Under the pieces are notes generated by a model. The model was not told the origin of the DNA, did no database searches, and was given only the letters and a program-made list of their open reading frames with translations. 64,000 nt of DNA from Flavobacterium aquidurense (GTDB taxonomy: Bacteria > Bacteroidota > Bacteroidia > Flavobacteriales > Flavobacteriaceae), in the NCBI RefSeq assembly GCF_001404985.1, contig NZ_JRLF01000010.1, positions 186,001-250,000 on the forward strand, in the 5' to 3' direction. This document shows, in pieces, positions 45,823 to 54,388 of the stretch. A program made the position numbers and the translations under genes. Numbering within the stretch: the first letter of the stretch is position 1; every line of letters begins with the position of its first letter.

Positions 45823-46470
45823 TTATCCTTTGTTACTCATTGCAGAAAGCATACCACCGTAAACGCTGTTTAAAGAAGCGATATTTGCAGTCATCGATTG
45901 CATTTGCTCTTTTAATTTAGAAGCATTTTCAGCGATTTCGCTATTTGCTTGTGCGTTTCTTGAAGCACTTTCTAATTGTACTTTGTACAAGCTGTTTAAT
46001 GATTCCATTTGTGCAGCAGCCATAGACATTTCTTCAGCATATTTCTTTTGTCCTGCAATAGAATCTACTGTTGGAGAAATTGCTTTTGCAGCACCTTCGA
46101 AGTTTTTGATGCTGTTTCCTAAGCTTGCCATTAACTCACCGTCAATTTTAGCTTCTTTCAACATTACATCTAATTTTTGAGATAATAAACCTTGGGCATC
46201 AGCCGTAGCTTCAACTTTATCTTCTCTTTTTCTAGCTTGACCATTAGCTAATTCTGGGTAAACAAGAGTCCAGTCCAATTCGTCTTCAACTGGTTCAAAA
46301 GCTGAAAGAGCAAAGATTAACGCTTCAGTTAATAATCCAACTGACAACATCACTGTTCCTGTTAATGGTCCAATTTCAAAGTGAGTAATTTTGAAAAGAG
46401 CTCCAACGATTACTACTGCCGCTCCCATACCATAAGCGAAATTCATTGCTTTTTTACTTAATAATGCCAT
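45823..46470 (-). CDS. gldL: GldL, T9SS motor stator protein
   Basis: A 215-aa inner-membrane protein with two N-terminal helices (about residues 12-30 and 37-56) and a helical cytoplasmic tail. Charged residues in the helices, Lys27 and Glu49, match the positions reported as important for the F. johnsoniae GldLM motor. It lies 62 bp after gldK and 52 bp before gldM, so operon membership is clear. Confidence 0.95.
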   Translation of the reverse strand: MALLSKKAMNFAYGMGAAVVIVGALFKITHFEIGPLTGTVMLSVGLLTEALIFALSAFEPVEDELDWTLVYPELANGQARKREDKVEATADAQGLLSQKLDVMLKEAKIDGELMASLGNSIKNFEGAAKAISPTVDSIAGQKKYAEEMSMAAAQMESLNSLYKVQLESASRNAQANSEIAENASKLKEQMQSMTANIASLNSVYGGMLSAMSNKG

Positions 46471-46532
46471 AATACTTTTTTTTAGGTTTTAATTTAAAAT
46501 AGATTTGATTTGGTTATTGAATTTGAATTTAA

Positions 46533-47942
46533 TTATAATTTACTTTTCTTTTTTCCGCTTCCGGTTGTTTGAGTTCCCATGTAATCCTGTACAGTTCTGA
46601 AACCAATATAACTTCTTGCAGAATCTGCATATTCGTGGTCACGAGTACTTACTTGTAGGAAGTAAGCAACATCTTTCCAAGATCCTCCACGAACCACTTT
46701 TCTTTGGTTGTTTCCGTCAATTACGTTAGGGTTCATTGTAGAAACATACTCGTATGCATTTGGATTGTAAGCTGAATCTGTCCACTCTGAAACATTTCCT
46801 GCCATGTTATATAATCCGTATCCGTTTACTTCATATGATTTAGCTTCAACAGTATATAAAGCCTCATCAGCTGCATAATCTCCTCTGCTTGGTTTAAAGT
46901 TTGCTAAGAAACAACCTCTGTCACTTTTTGTATAAGGACCACCCCAAGGATAAGTTGCAGATTCCAGTCCACCTCTTGCAGCATATTCCCATTCTGCTTC
47001 AGTTGGTAATCTGAAGGCATTTACTAAATCACGTCCTTTTTTCTTAGATTTGATATAGCTGTTTTTATTTAACGTTCTCCAAGCACAAAATGCTTTAGCT
47101 TGTTTCCAGGTTACACCAACTACAGGATAATCTCCATAAGCCTTGTGCCAGAAATAATCATTATGCATTGGCTCATTATATGAGTAAGCAAAATCTTTAA
47201 TCCAAACTGTTGTATCAGGATACACACTAACTTGTTCAGTTTTAACGAAGTCTTTTCTTTTTCCAACTTTAGCTTTTGCAGCAGCCTGAATATCCATCCA
47301 TGAATAACGGAATTTCAATTTATTTACATCAATTGTTCTTAAACCATTATATGATTCTTCAATTGGCAAATACATAGAATCCATTACTTCAGCGTAATAT
47401 TCATCCGGATAAGCTTTAGTATCTTTAATTAACTTAACTTTTTTGTTTAGTTTTCTTCCAGCATACGGATCATCTTTTGTCCCTACACTATAGTAGTTAT
47501 CATACATATACTTATCATAAGCCGTCATTTTGTCTGGCTCAGAATCGTTAAATGCATAATCTGAGATACTACCACCTTTTTTACCTTTAGCATCACCAGC
47601 AGGTTTTTGACCTGTTTCATCAGCTAAAATTGCCAAACGAACTCTCATTGTAGAATCTTTTACCCATTCTACAAATTGACGGTACTCACTATTTGTAATC
47701 TCAGTTTCATCCATATAAAACGAACGAACCGTTACTGTTTTAGTCGGAGCATCTTCTACATTAGCTAAATCAGCATCTGATTTACCCATAATAAAAGACC
47801 CACCAGGAACTAATGTCATTCCATAAGGTTTCTCAGGATGCCATTTCCCTCCTGTAACACCAACTAACTCACCTTTGTCTCCTGACTTACCACAGCCAAT
47901 TACCAGTGTTAACATTGCTGCAAATGCAATAAACTTCTTCAT
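46533..47942 (-). CDS. gldK: GldK, T9SS lipoprotein
   Basis: The 469-aa lipoprotein has a lipobox with Cys17 (VIGCGKSG). The body is a formylglycine-generating-enzyme/sulfatase-modifying fold (VPGGSFIMGKSD ... MAGNVSEWTDSAY ... RKVVRGGSWKD ... RSYIGFRTV). In T9SS it forms the outer-membrane-associated ring with GldN. It is the first gene of the gld run and has its own promoter-like sequence upstream. Confidence 0.95.
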   Translation of the reverse strand: MKKFIAFAAMLTLVIGCGKSGDKGELVGVTGGKWHPEKPYGMTLVPGGSFIMGKSDADLANVEDAPTKTVTVRSFYMDETEITNSEYRQFVEWVKDSTMRVRLAILADETGQKPAGDAKGKKGGSISDYAFNDSEPDKMTAYDKYMYDNYYSVGTKDDPYAGRKLNKKVKLIKDTKAYPDEYYAEVMDSMYLPIEESYNGLRTIDVNKLKFRYSWMDIQAAAKAKVGKRKDFVKTEQVSVYPDTTVWIKDFAYSYNEPMHNDYFWHKAYGDYPVVGVTWKQAKAFCAWRTLNKNSYIKSKKKGRDLVNAFRLPTEAEWEYAARGGLESATYPWGGPYTKSDRGCFLANFKPSRGDYAADEALYTVEAKSYEVNGYGLYNMAGNVSEWTDSAYNPNAYEYVSTMNPNVIDGNNQRKVVRGGSWKDVAYFLQVSTRDHEYADSARSYIGFRTVQDYMGTQTTGSGKKKSKL

Positions 47943-47978
47943 ATAAATTTGGGATTTCTATTCATTATTATAAGTCCG

Positions 47979-48009
47979 TAAACGTATTTATTATTTATCT
48001 AAAAAACAA
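47979..48009 (-). promoter_or_regulatory. Promoter for gldK
   Basis: On the minus strand TTG at 48009-48007 is followed 20 bp later by TACGTTTA (47986-47979), one base off TAnnTTTG. It lies 36 bp upstream of the gldK ATG, within a 262-bp AT-rich gap. Confidence 0.5.
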
Positions 48010-48204
48010 TACTAGTTGCGAAATTTATTTTACCGTTCAAAAATAATGTTAAATAAAATAAAAAAAAAATATTTGATCGATAAACTAGCAGAAAAAATCG
48101 ACGTAAAACGTTAAAATTTACCATTTAGATTTATTTTCCTACTAATATTATTTAACAATTTTTTTAAAATTTTAAAAATTTATGATTTTGACTAAAATTT
48201 TACT

Positions 48205-49356
48205 TTATAAAGCGTTTTTTCTCTGTGCTTTCCACCACCTTTCTGGCAATTCTTGGTTACAAGCGCTCAAATATTCGTCGTATGAACACGGTAATAACGT
48301 ATTTCTTTTCAATTTATTGTGACCATTTGATTCGAACGGAATTTCGATCCACCAACGATCTGTTTTGTCACTTTTATAAAAAATTAATTCTTCATCTTCT
48401 AATGGAACAATATATTTTAAATACGTTGCCCGACTACCAAAAGGATATTCTTTTGAACGGTAATGATATCCTTCGATAAAATACCAAACTATCTGCGCAA
48501 TAATTCCTGCTTCAGGAACGGTACTATTGTGATTAAAAATTCCAAAACAGGAAACTTTATCACTAATTCCGGCATATCTCGCCAATGAACATATCTCTTT
48601 TCCATTAAAACCATTCGGCTCAAAGGTAATCATATTAGCTGAAGCTGACGACTTTACCGAATTTAAATCAATACTTATTAAATCAGCATCTCTAAATACA
48701 GGCTCTGCTAATGCAATTTTATTCGAAATTTCACCTAAGCGATAAGCATCAAAGAACAATTTCTCGATCAAATCTATTTCTTCTTGTGAATTATAATAGG
48801 TCTGATATCCTATATTACAATAATTAAACAAGTTATTAGGCTCATCTATAATGATTTTAGTCAGATAAGAATTAGCCGAAACTGTTTCATTTTCTTTTCC
48901 AAAATCAAACTTATTATCTACAGCAACCATATTTACCATTTGCTCTAAATCATCATAGGCACGATACAAAGCATAGGTCAAATCCTGAGAACCTCCTATA
49001 ACTATAGGAATCACTTTATTCTTAATTAAAGTAGCAGTTACTTTTTTAAGAGCAAAATAAGTATCCTCTACAGAATCCCCTGCAAGAATATCCCCTAAAT
49101 CAGCAATTGACGCATCCCAATTTCCGGGAAACATACTGTACAGCTTTTTACGAACAGCATTCAGGTTAACTTCATTAATCACATTACTATTACGACGATC
49201 TTCCAGAACGCCTACTATTGCAATTGTAATTTTGCTAATATCAGGAAACTGATCCTGGGTATGCAAAACAATTTTGCTGCCCAATTCTTGCGAAGACAAT
49301 GAACTAATGAATTTTAAAATTCCGTCATTAACTGGTTCTAGAAAATCAAATTCCAT
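48205..49356 (-). CDS. Arginase-fold protein with a degenerate metal site
   Basis: The 383-aa protein aligns with the ureohydrolase (arginase/agmatinase/formimidoylglutamase) fold, often annotated as formimidoylglutamase. The metal motifs are altered: GGDH reads GGSQ, DAHxD reads DNKFD, and SxDxDxxDP reads SIDLNSVKS. Three of six usual manganese ligands are therefore lost, and catalysis as an arginase is doubtful. It starts 3 bp after the topA stop, so it is co-transcribed with topA and may run on towards gldK. A structural or regulatory role is inferred. Nothing suggests a broken frame. Confidence 0.82.
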   Translation of the reverse strand: MEFDFLEPVNDGILKFISSLSSQELGSKIVLHTQDQFPDISKITIAIVGVLEDRRNSNVINEVNLNAVRKKLYSMFPGNWDASIADLGDILAGDSVEDTYFALKKVTATLIKNKVIPIVIGGSQDLTYALYRAYDDLEQMVNMVAVDNKFDFGKENETVSANSYLTKIIIDEPNNLFNYCNIGYQTYYNSQEEIDLIEKLFFDAYRLGEISNKIALAEPVFRDADLISIDLNSVKSSASANMITFEPNGFNGKEICSLARYAGISDKVSCFGIFNHNSTVPEAGIIAQIVWYFIEGYHYRSKEYPFGSRATYLKYIVPLEDEELIFYKSDKTDRWWIEIPFESNGHNKLKRNTLLPCSYDEYLSACNQELPERWWKAQRKNAL

Positions 49357-49359
49357 TTA

Positions 49360-51876
49360 TTATTTCTTTTTAGCAGCCGTTTTTTTAGCTGGAGCTTTCT
49401 TAGCGGTTGTTGCTTTTTTTGCTGGTGTCTTTTTTGCCGGTGTTTTTTTAGCAATCATTTCCTGAACTTCAGCCAATGTTAATTTTGTTGCATCAACATC
49501 TTTACTTAATTCAATTTTGATTTTACCCTTCGTAATAACTGAACGGCCCCAACGTGCTTTTTCAACCAAAATACCTTCATCCTCCCAATTGTGAAGAACT
49601 TTATCTATATTTTTCTGTAATTTATCTTCAATTAGTTCTTCTACTTCTTGCTGAGATAAGTTATCAAAATTGTATTTTTTACTTACATTGATAAAAATTC
49701 CGTTCCATTTGATGAAAGGACCAAAACGACCTACACCTTTTTGAACACCTTCGCCTTTATAAACTGCAATTGGAGCATCTGCAATTGCTTTTTCATCAAT
49801 CAACTCTTGCGCTCTGTCTTTAGAAAGTCCTAATGGGTCTTCGCCTTTAGGCAATGAAATAAAAATACTTCCGTGACGTACATAAGGACCGTAACGACCA
49901 TTATTTACTTCTACTTCTTCTCCTTTATATTCTCCTAAACTTTTAGGCAATAGAAATAAGTTCAAAGCTTCTTCAAGTGAAATATTTCCAATATTTTGAT
50001 CAGACATTAAGCTCGCGAACTTTTTATCTTCATCATCTGCTTCACCAATTTGTGCCATTGGTCCAAATTTTCCTAAACGAACAGATACTTGTCTTCCGTC
50101 AGCATCTTTACCCAGGATTCTTTCTCCGCTTTCACGTTCTGCATTTGCTTCAACCTCTTTTACATTTGGATGAAACTTATTGTAGAACTCCTGCATCATT
50201 ATTGCCCAGTCGATATTTCCTTCGGCAATTTCATCAAAATCCTGCTCTACTTTTGCAGTAAAGTTATAATCCAGGATATTTCCGAAATTCTTCACCAAGA
50301 AATCTGTTACGATTGTCCCGATATCTGTAGGAACTAATTTTCCTTTATCTGAACCTGTATTTTCTTTTAGCAATTTCTCCCCTACTTTACTATTTTGTAA
50401 TGTAAGTTGAGTATAATTACGTTCTTGTCCTTCAAGAGTTCCTTTTTCAACATAATTTCTATTGATAATAGTCGAAATAGTTGGTGCGTATGTAGATGGA
50501 CGGCCAATTCCTAATTCCTCTAATTTTTTCACCAAAGAAGCTTCCGTATAACGAGCCGGAGGTCTTGAATATCTTTCGGTTGCTGTAATATAATTGTTAA
50601 CTAATTTTTCGTTTACTTTTAATGCAGGCAACATTCCTTCTTGTTCTTCCTCATCATCATCATGTCCTTCCAGATACACTTTCAGGAATCCTTCAAAAAG
50701 CAAAACTTCTCCTGAAGCTGTAAAAATTTCGCTGTGATTATTTGCTTCGATTTTTACGTTTGTTCTTTCTAATTGCGCATCACTCATTTGTGAAGCGAGC
50801 GTTCTTTTCCAGATCAAATCATATAAACGGGCCTGATCGCGATCAATATTTACAGAGTGGCGTGACATATCTGTAGGACGAATTGCCTCGTGCGCTTCTT
50901 GAGCCCCTTTACTTTTGTTTGCAAAAGTCCTGGGTTTCGAAAATTCTTTTCCGTATGATTTTATAATTTCAGCTTCAGCAGCATCCATAGCATCTTTAGA
51001 AAGATTTACACTATCGGTTCTCATATAAGTAATAAGCCCGGCTTCGTATAAACGTTGTGCAAGCTGCATGGTAATCCCAACCGGCAAATACAATTTTCTC
51101 GCTGCTTCTTGTTGCAATGTCGAAGTTGTAAATGGTGCTGTTGGAGATTTTTTGGTAGGTTTAGTTTCTAAATCTGCTACCTTATATTGTGATCCGATAT
51201 TTTTATTTAAAAAATCTTCGGCTTCTTTTTTAGTATTAAAGTTTTTTGGCAATTTGGCTTTGAAGGCTTTTCCTGCTTCATTTACAAATTCTGCAACGAT
51301 AGAATAACTTGCAACTGCATTAAAATTTTGAATTTCACGTTCTCTTTCAACAATTAAACGAACTGAAACTGATTGAACACGTCCGGCAGAAAGTCCGCCT
51401 TTAATTTTTCTCCATAAAACAGGAGACAATTCATAACCTACCAAACGGTCTAATACACGACGCGCTTGTTGTGCATTTACTAAATTATAATCTATTTCTC
51501 TTGGGTTCTCGATTGCTTTAAGAATCGCAGTCTTCGTAATTTCGTGAAAAACAATTCGCTTAGTTTTTTTTACATCCAGTTTTAGTTCTTCCGCAAGATG
51601 CCATGAAATAGCTTCCCCTTCGCGGTCCTCATCACTTGCTAACCAAACCATTTCGGCATTCTTAGATAGTGTTTTCAATTTGCTTACCAAGGCTTTTTTA
51701 TCCGGAGAAACTTCGTATTTAGGTTTAAAACCGTTTTCTACATCTACTCCTATTTCCTTTGATGGTAAATCTGCTATATGTCCGTAACTCGACTCTACTT
51801 GAAAATCACTTCCCAGAAATTTCTCTATCGTTTTCGCCTTTGCAGGTGACTCAACTATTACTAAATTCTTTGCCAT
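49360..51876 (-). CDS. topA: DNA topoisomerase I
   Basis: From ATG 51876 the product has 838 residues; the ORF's TTG seven codons earlier adds residues foreign to the family. The TOPRIM domain has VESPAKAKTIEKFLG and DEDREGEAISWHL, and the active-site tyrosine is in the segment GLITYMRTDS. Instead of the C-terminal zinc fingers of the E. coli enzyme it has topoisomerase C-terminal repeats (RYGPYVRHG, RFGPFIKWNG, RWGRSVITKG) and a Lys/Ala/Pro-rich tail (about 25 residues), probably for DNA contact. It relaxes negative supercoils. A promoter-like sequence stands upstream. Confidence 0.95.
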   Translation of the reverse strand: MAKNLVIVESPAKAKTIEKFLGSDFQVESSYGHIADLPSKEIGVDVENGFKPKYEVSPDKKALVSKLKTLSKNAEMVWLASDEDREGEAISWHLAEELKLDVKKTKRIVFHEITKTAILKAIENPREIDYNLVNAQQARRVLDRLVGYELSPVLWRKIKGGLSAGRVQSVSVRLIVEREREIQNFNAVASYSIVAEFVNEAGKAFKAKLPKNFNTKKEAEDFLNKNIGSQYKVADLETKPTKKSPTAPFTTSTLQQEAARKLYLPVGITMQLAQRLYEAGLITYMRTDSVNLSKDAMDAAEAEIIKSYGKEFSKPRTFANKSKGAQEAHEAIRPTDMSRHSVNIDRDQARLYDLIWKRTLASQMSDAQLERTNVKIEANNHSEIFTASGEVLLFEGFLKVYLEGHDDDEEEQEGMLPALKVNEKLVNNYITATERYSRPPARYTEASLVKKLEELGIGRPSTYAPTISTIINRNYVEKGTLEGQERNYTQLTLQNSKVGEKLLKENTGSDKGKLVPTDIGTIVTDFLVKNFGNILDYNFTAKVEQDFDEIAEGNIDWAIMMQEFYNKFHPNVKEVEANAERESGERILGKDADGRQVSVRLGKFGPMAQIGEADDEDKKFASLMSDQNIGNISLEEALNLFLLPKSLGEYKGEEVEVNNGRYGPYVRHGSIFISLPKGEDPLGLSKDRAQELIDEKAIADAPIAVYKGEGVQKGVGRFGPFIKWNGIFINVSKKYNFDNLSQQEVEELIEDKLQKNIDKVLHNWEDEGILVEKARWGRSVITKGKIKIELSKDVDATKLTLAEVQEMIAKKTPAKKTPAKKATTAKKAPAKKTAAKKK

Positions 51877-51894
51877 TGCTCTATTTTTCTGCAA

Positions 51895-51923
51895 CAAAAG
51901 TATCTATTTTTTTTAAATATCAA
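51895..51923 (-). promoter_or_regulatory. Promoter for topA
   Basis: On the minus strand TTG (51923-51921) is followed 18 bp later by TACTTTTG (51902-51895), which fits TAnnTTTG. The ATG is 19 bp downstream. Confidence 0.55.
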
Positions 51924-52064
51924 CTGTGTGAATTCATTTTTGATTTATTTTAATATTATGTTTCTTTAAATTACAGATTTATCTGTAATCCTACCTATTA
52001 TATATATAGGTATAACTTTTAAAGGTTTATCGCCCCGAAATATTCTTTTTACTCAATATTTAAT

Positions 52065-52208
52065 AGCCCGGATTATAGTGGAAAGCCCGGAGTAAAAACC
52101 GCAAAAGTTTCTTGTTTTAAAAAAGCGACCAACGGAAGCTCTTTTTACAACATTAGAAACTTTGCGGTTTTTATGAGGACTTAAAACGCAAAGCCGGAAA
52201 TAGCTACG
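52065..52208 (+). ncRNA. Structured RNA-like element, copy B
   Basis: Second copy of the element at 38231-38373. The long stem here is AAAAACCGCAAAAGTTTCT / AGAAACTTTGCGGTTTTT, different in sequence from copy A but with pairing kept, including the shared AGAAA end. Conserved single-stranded and hairpin blocks are the same: AAGCCCGGAG, AAGCGAC, GGAAGCTCTTTTT, CAACATTAGAAA, GAGGACTT, AGCCGGA. It sits between the divergent topA and miaB genes. The rest of 51924-52402 is AT-rich with no gene. Confidence 0.62.
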
Positions 52209-52378
52209 AAATATTTTAGCTTTTAGATTTTTGATTGTAGATTAATTTTCTTTTTTATGTCCAGATCATAATTACTGGGTCATTATTTACCTCACTATTA
52301 TTAAAATCTAAAATCAGCAATTGTTAATCAACAATCTAAAATCTTAACTTTAAAATCTAAAATCTTTTCTCTGCCATC

Positions 52379-52410
52379 TTGTCATATTGATCCCATTTAC
52401 ATTATCTTTG
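52379..52410 (+). promoter_or_regulatory. Promoter for miaB
   Basis: TTG (52379-52381) is followed 21 bp later by TATCTTTG (52403-52410), an exact TAnnTTTG. The ATG is 18 bp downstream. Confidence 0.6.
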
Positions 52411-52427
52411 CACTTTGAAAATATACA

Positions 52428-53873
52428 ATGGAAAAGATTATTGAAGAAAGTAAACAAGGTGAAAGTCTTGTTTTAGAAAATAAACCTGAGAATACTAAAA
52501 AGCTTTTTATAGAAAGTTACGGTTGTGCGATGAATTTTTCGGACAGTGAAATTGTAGCTTCCATCTTATCAATAAACGGATATAACACTACACAAACCCT
52601 TGAAGATGCCGATTTGGTTCTTGTAAATACCTGCTCGATTCGAGATAAGGCTGAACAAACTATCCGCAAACGTCTTGAAAAATATAATGCGGTAAAACGT
52701 ATTAATCCAAAAATGAAAGTGGGCGTTTTGGGCTGTATGGCTGAACGTTTGAAAAGCCAGTTTTTGGAGGAAGAAAAAATAGTAGATCTTGTTGTTGGTC
52801 CGGATGCATACAAAGATTTACCTAATTTATTAGCGGAAGTTGAAGAAGGCCGTGACGCCATTAATGTAATTTTATCAAAAGAAGAAACATACGGAGATAT
52901 TTCGCCGGTTCGTTTGATGAGTAACGGAATTACCGCTTTGGTTTCGATCACTCGTGGTTGCGACAATATGTGTACGTTTTGCGTGGTACCATTTACACGT
53001 GGTCGTGAGCGTAGCCGTGAACCTCAAAGTATAATGAAAGAAATTCAGGATCTTTGGGATAAAGGTTTTAAAGAAATTACCCTTTTAGGTCAAAACGTAG
53101 ACAGTTACCTTTGGTACGGTGGAGGTTTGAAAAAAGACTTTGTAAACGCATCTGAAATGCAAAAAGCAACTGCTGTTGATTTTGATCAATTGCTTGAAAT
53201 GGTTGCTGTTGGATTCCCTAAAATGCGTATCCGATTTTCGACTTCTAATCCGCAGGATATGCATGAAAGTGTGTTGCACGTTATTGCAAAACATCCTAAT
53301 ATCTGTAAACACATTCACTTACCAGTTCAATCCGGAAGCAATAGAATTCTAAAAGAAATGAATCGTTTGCATACACGTGAAGAATATATGACTCTGATTG
53401 ATAAAATTAGAGCTATTATCCCAAATGCTTCGATTTCGCAAGATATGATCGCCGGTTTCCCAACAGAAACGGAACAAGATCACCAAGATACAATGAGCTT
53501 AATGGAATATGTAAAATATAATTTTGGTTATATGTATTCCTATTCTGAACGTCCCGGAACTTTGGCCGGAAGAAAAATGGAAGATGATGTTGCCGAAGAA
53601 ACAAAAGCCAGAAGATTGCAGGAAATTGTCGATTTACAACAAAAACACGCCTGGTTTAGAAGCGAGGAATTCGTTGGTCAAATTGTTGAAGTTTTAGTCG
53701 AAAAAGTATCTAAAAAATCAACCGAGGAATTTTCAGGAAGAAACTCTCAAAGTATAACAGTAGTTTTCCCTAAAGAGAATTATAAGATTGGAGATTTTGT
53801 AAATGTAAAAATTGCAAGTTGTACTAGTGGAACTTTGAAAGGTGAAGCTGTTGGATATTCTGAAATGAATTAG
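52428..53873 (+). CDS. miaB: tRNA-2-methylthio-N6-dimethylallyladenosine synthase
   Basis: This 481-aa radical-SAM methylthiotransferase modifies A37 of tRNAs reading UNN codons. The radical-SAM cluster motif CxxxCxxC is CDNMCTFC (Cys178, 182 and 185). The N-terminal domain contributes three cysteines for the second cluster in SYGCAMN, NTCSIRD and GCMAERL. A TRAM domain lies at about 415-478. It opens a plus-strand run and has an individual promoter-like sequence. Confidence 0.96.
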   Translation: MEKIIEESKQGESLVLENKPENTKKLFIESYGCAMNFSDSEIVASILSINGYNTTQTLEDADLVLVNTCSIRDKAEQTIRKRLEKYNAVKRINPKMKVGVLGCMAERLKSQFLEEEKIVDLVVGPDAYKDLPNLLAEVEEGRDAINVILSKEETYGDISPVRLMSNGITALVSITRGCDNMCTFCVVPFTRGRERSREPQSIMKEIQDLWDKGFKEITLLGQNVDSYLWYGGGLKKDFVNASEMQKATAVDFDQLLEMVAVGFPKMRIRFSTSNPQDMHESVLHVIAKHPNICKHIHLPVQSGSNRILKEMNRLHTREEYMTLIDKIRAIIPNASISQDMIAGFPTETEQDHQDTMSLMEYVKYNFGYMYSYSERPGTLAGRKMEDDVAEETKARRLQEIVDLQQKHAWFRSEEFVGQIVEVLVEKVSKKSTEEFSGRNSQSITVVFPKENYKIGDFVNVKIASCTSGTLKGEAVGYSEMN

Positions 53874-53880
53874 TTTTTTT

Positions 53881-54374
53881 TTGCCACAGATTAAAAGGAT
53901 TAAAATGATTTTATTTTACATGTTATTTTTCTTACTTTTAAAAACTGTGATAAAAAATAATTATGCAACAATATCGAGAAGTTGAAACTTACAAGGTTAT
54001 AGGTATTTGTATGGAAGTACATCGAAATCTTGGACCAGGTTTACTGGAAATAGTTTATAAAGATGCTTTAGAAATAGAGTTTAAAGAAAATAATATTCTT
54101 TTTGAAAGAGAAAAAGAATATTTAATTGAATATAAAGGTAAAATTTTGCCTCATAAATTTTATGCTGACTTTATTATTAATGAAGATATCGTTTTAGAGG
54201 TAAAAGCAATTAAGGATTTTTCAAGTGAACATATTGCTCAGATTTTAAATTACATAAAATTATCGAAGTCAGAAGTAGGACTGCTTGTCAATTTTCAAAC
54301 AAAATCACTTCAATACAAAAGATATGTTTTATAATTTTAAAAAATCTTTTTAATCATTTTAATCTGTGGCAAAA
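53881..54374. mobile_element. Inverted-repeat-bounded cassette around the GxxExxY gene
   Basis: Left arm 53881-53912 (TTGCCACAGATTAAAAGGAT...) and right arm 54343-54374 (its reverse complement) match at 30 of 32 positions. They enclose only the GxxExxY gene. No transposase is encoded, and no target-site duplication was seen. Comparable arms without the gene occur near 60.7 kb. This has the layout of a MITE-like or passively mobilised cassette. Confidence 0.55.
53963..54334 (+). CDS. GxxExxY protein, PD-(D/E)XK nuclease-like
   Basis: The 123-aa protein has the name-giving motif Gly26-xx-Glu29-xx-Tyr32 within LGPGLLEIVY. Later Asp69 and Glu79-x-Lys81 (ADFIINEDIVLEVKA) fit the PD-(D/E)XK core of the PDDEXK_3 family (PF13366). 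Function is unknown for the family; a nuclease fold is known from classification. It is isolated between miaB and the sigma-54 activator, and is enclosed by 32-bp inverted repeats, consistent with acquisition as a cassette. Confidence 0.88.
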   Translation: MQQYREVETYKVIGICMEVHRNLGPGLLEIVYKDALEIEFKENNILFEREKEYLIEYKGKILPHKFYADFIINEDIVLEVKAIKDFSSEHIAQILNYIKLSKSEVGLLVNFQTKSLQYKRYVL

Positions 54375-54388
54375 GATAAAAAACATAA

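Noticed and set aside
48205..49356. Functional arginase or agmatinase
   Set aside because: The metal-binding His and Asp residues are replaced; kept as an arginase-fold protein only.
51877..51897. TTG start of topA
   Set aside because: The family starts at MAKNLVIVESPAKAK; ATG 51876 matches that.
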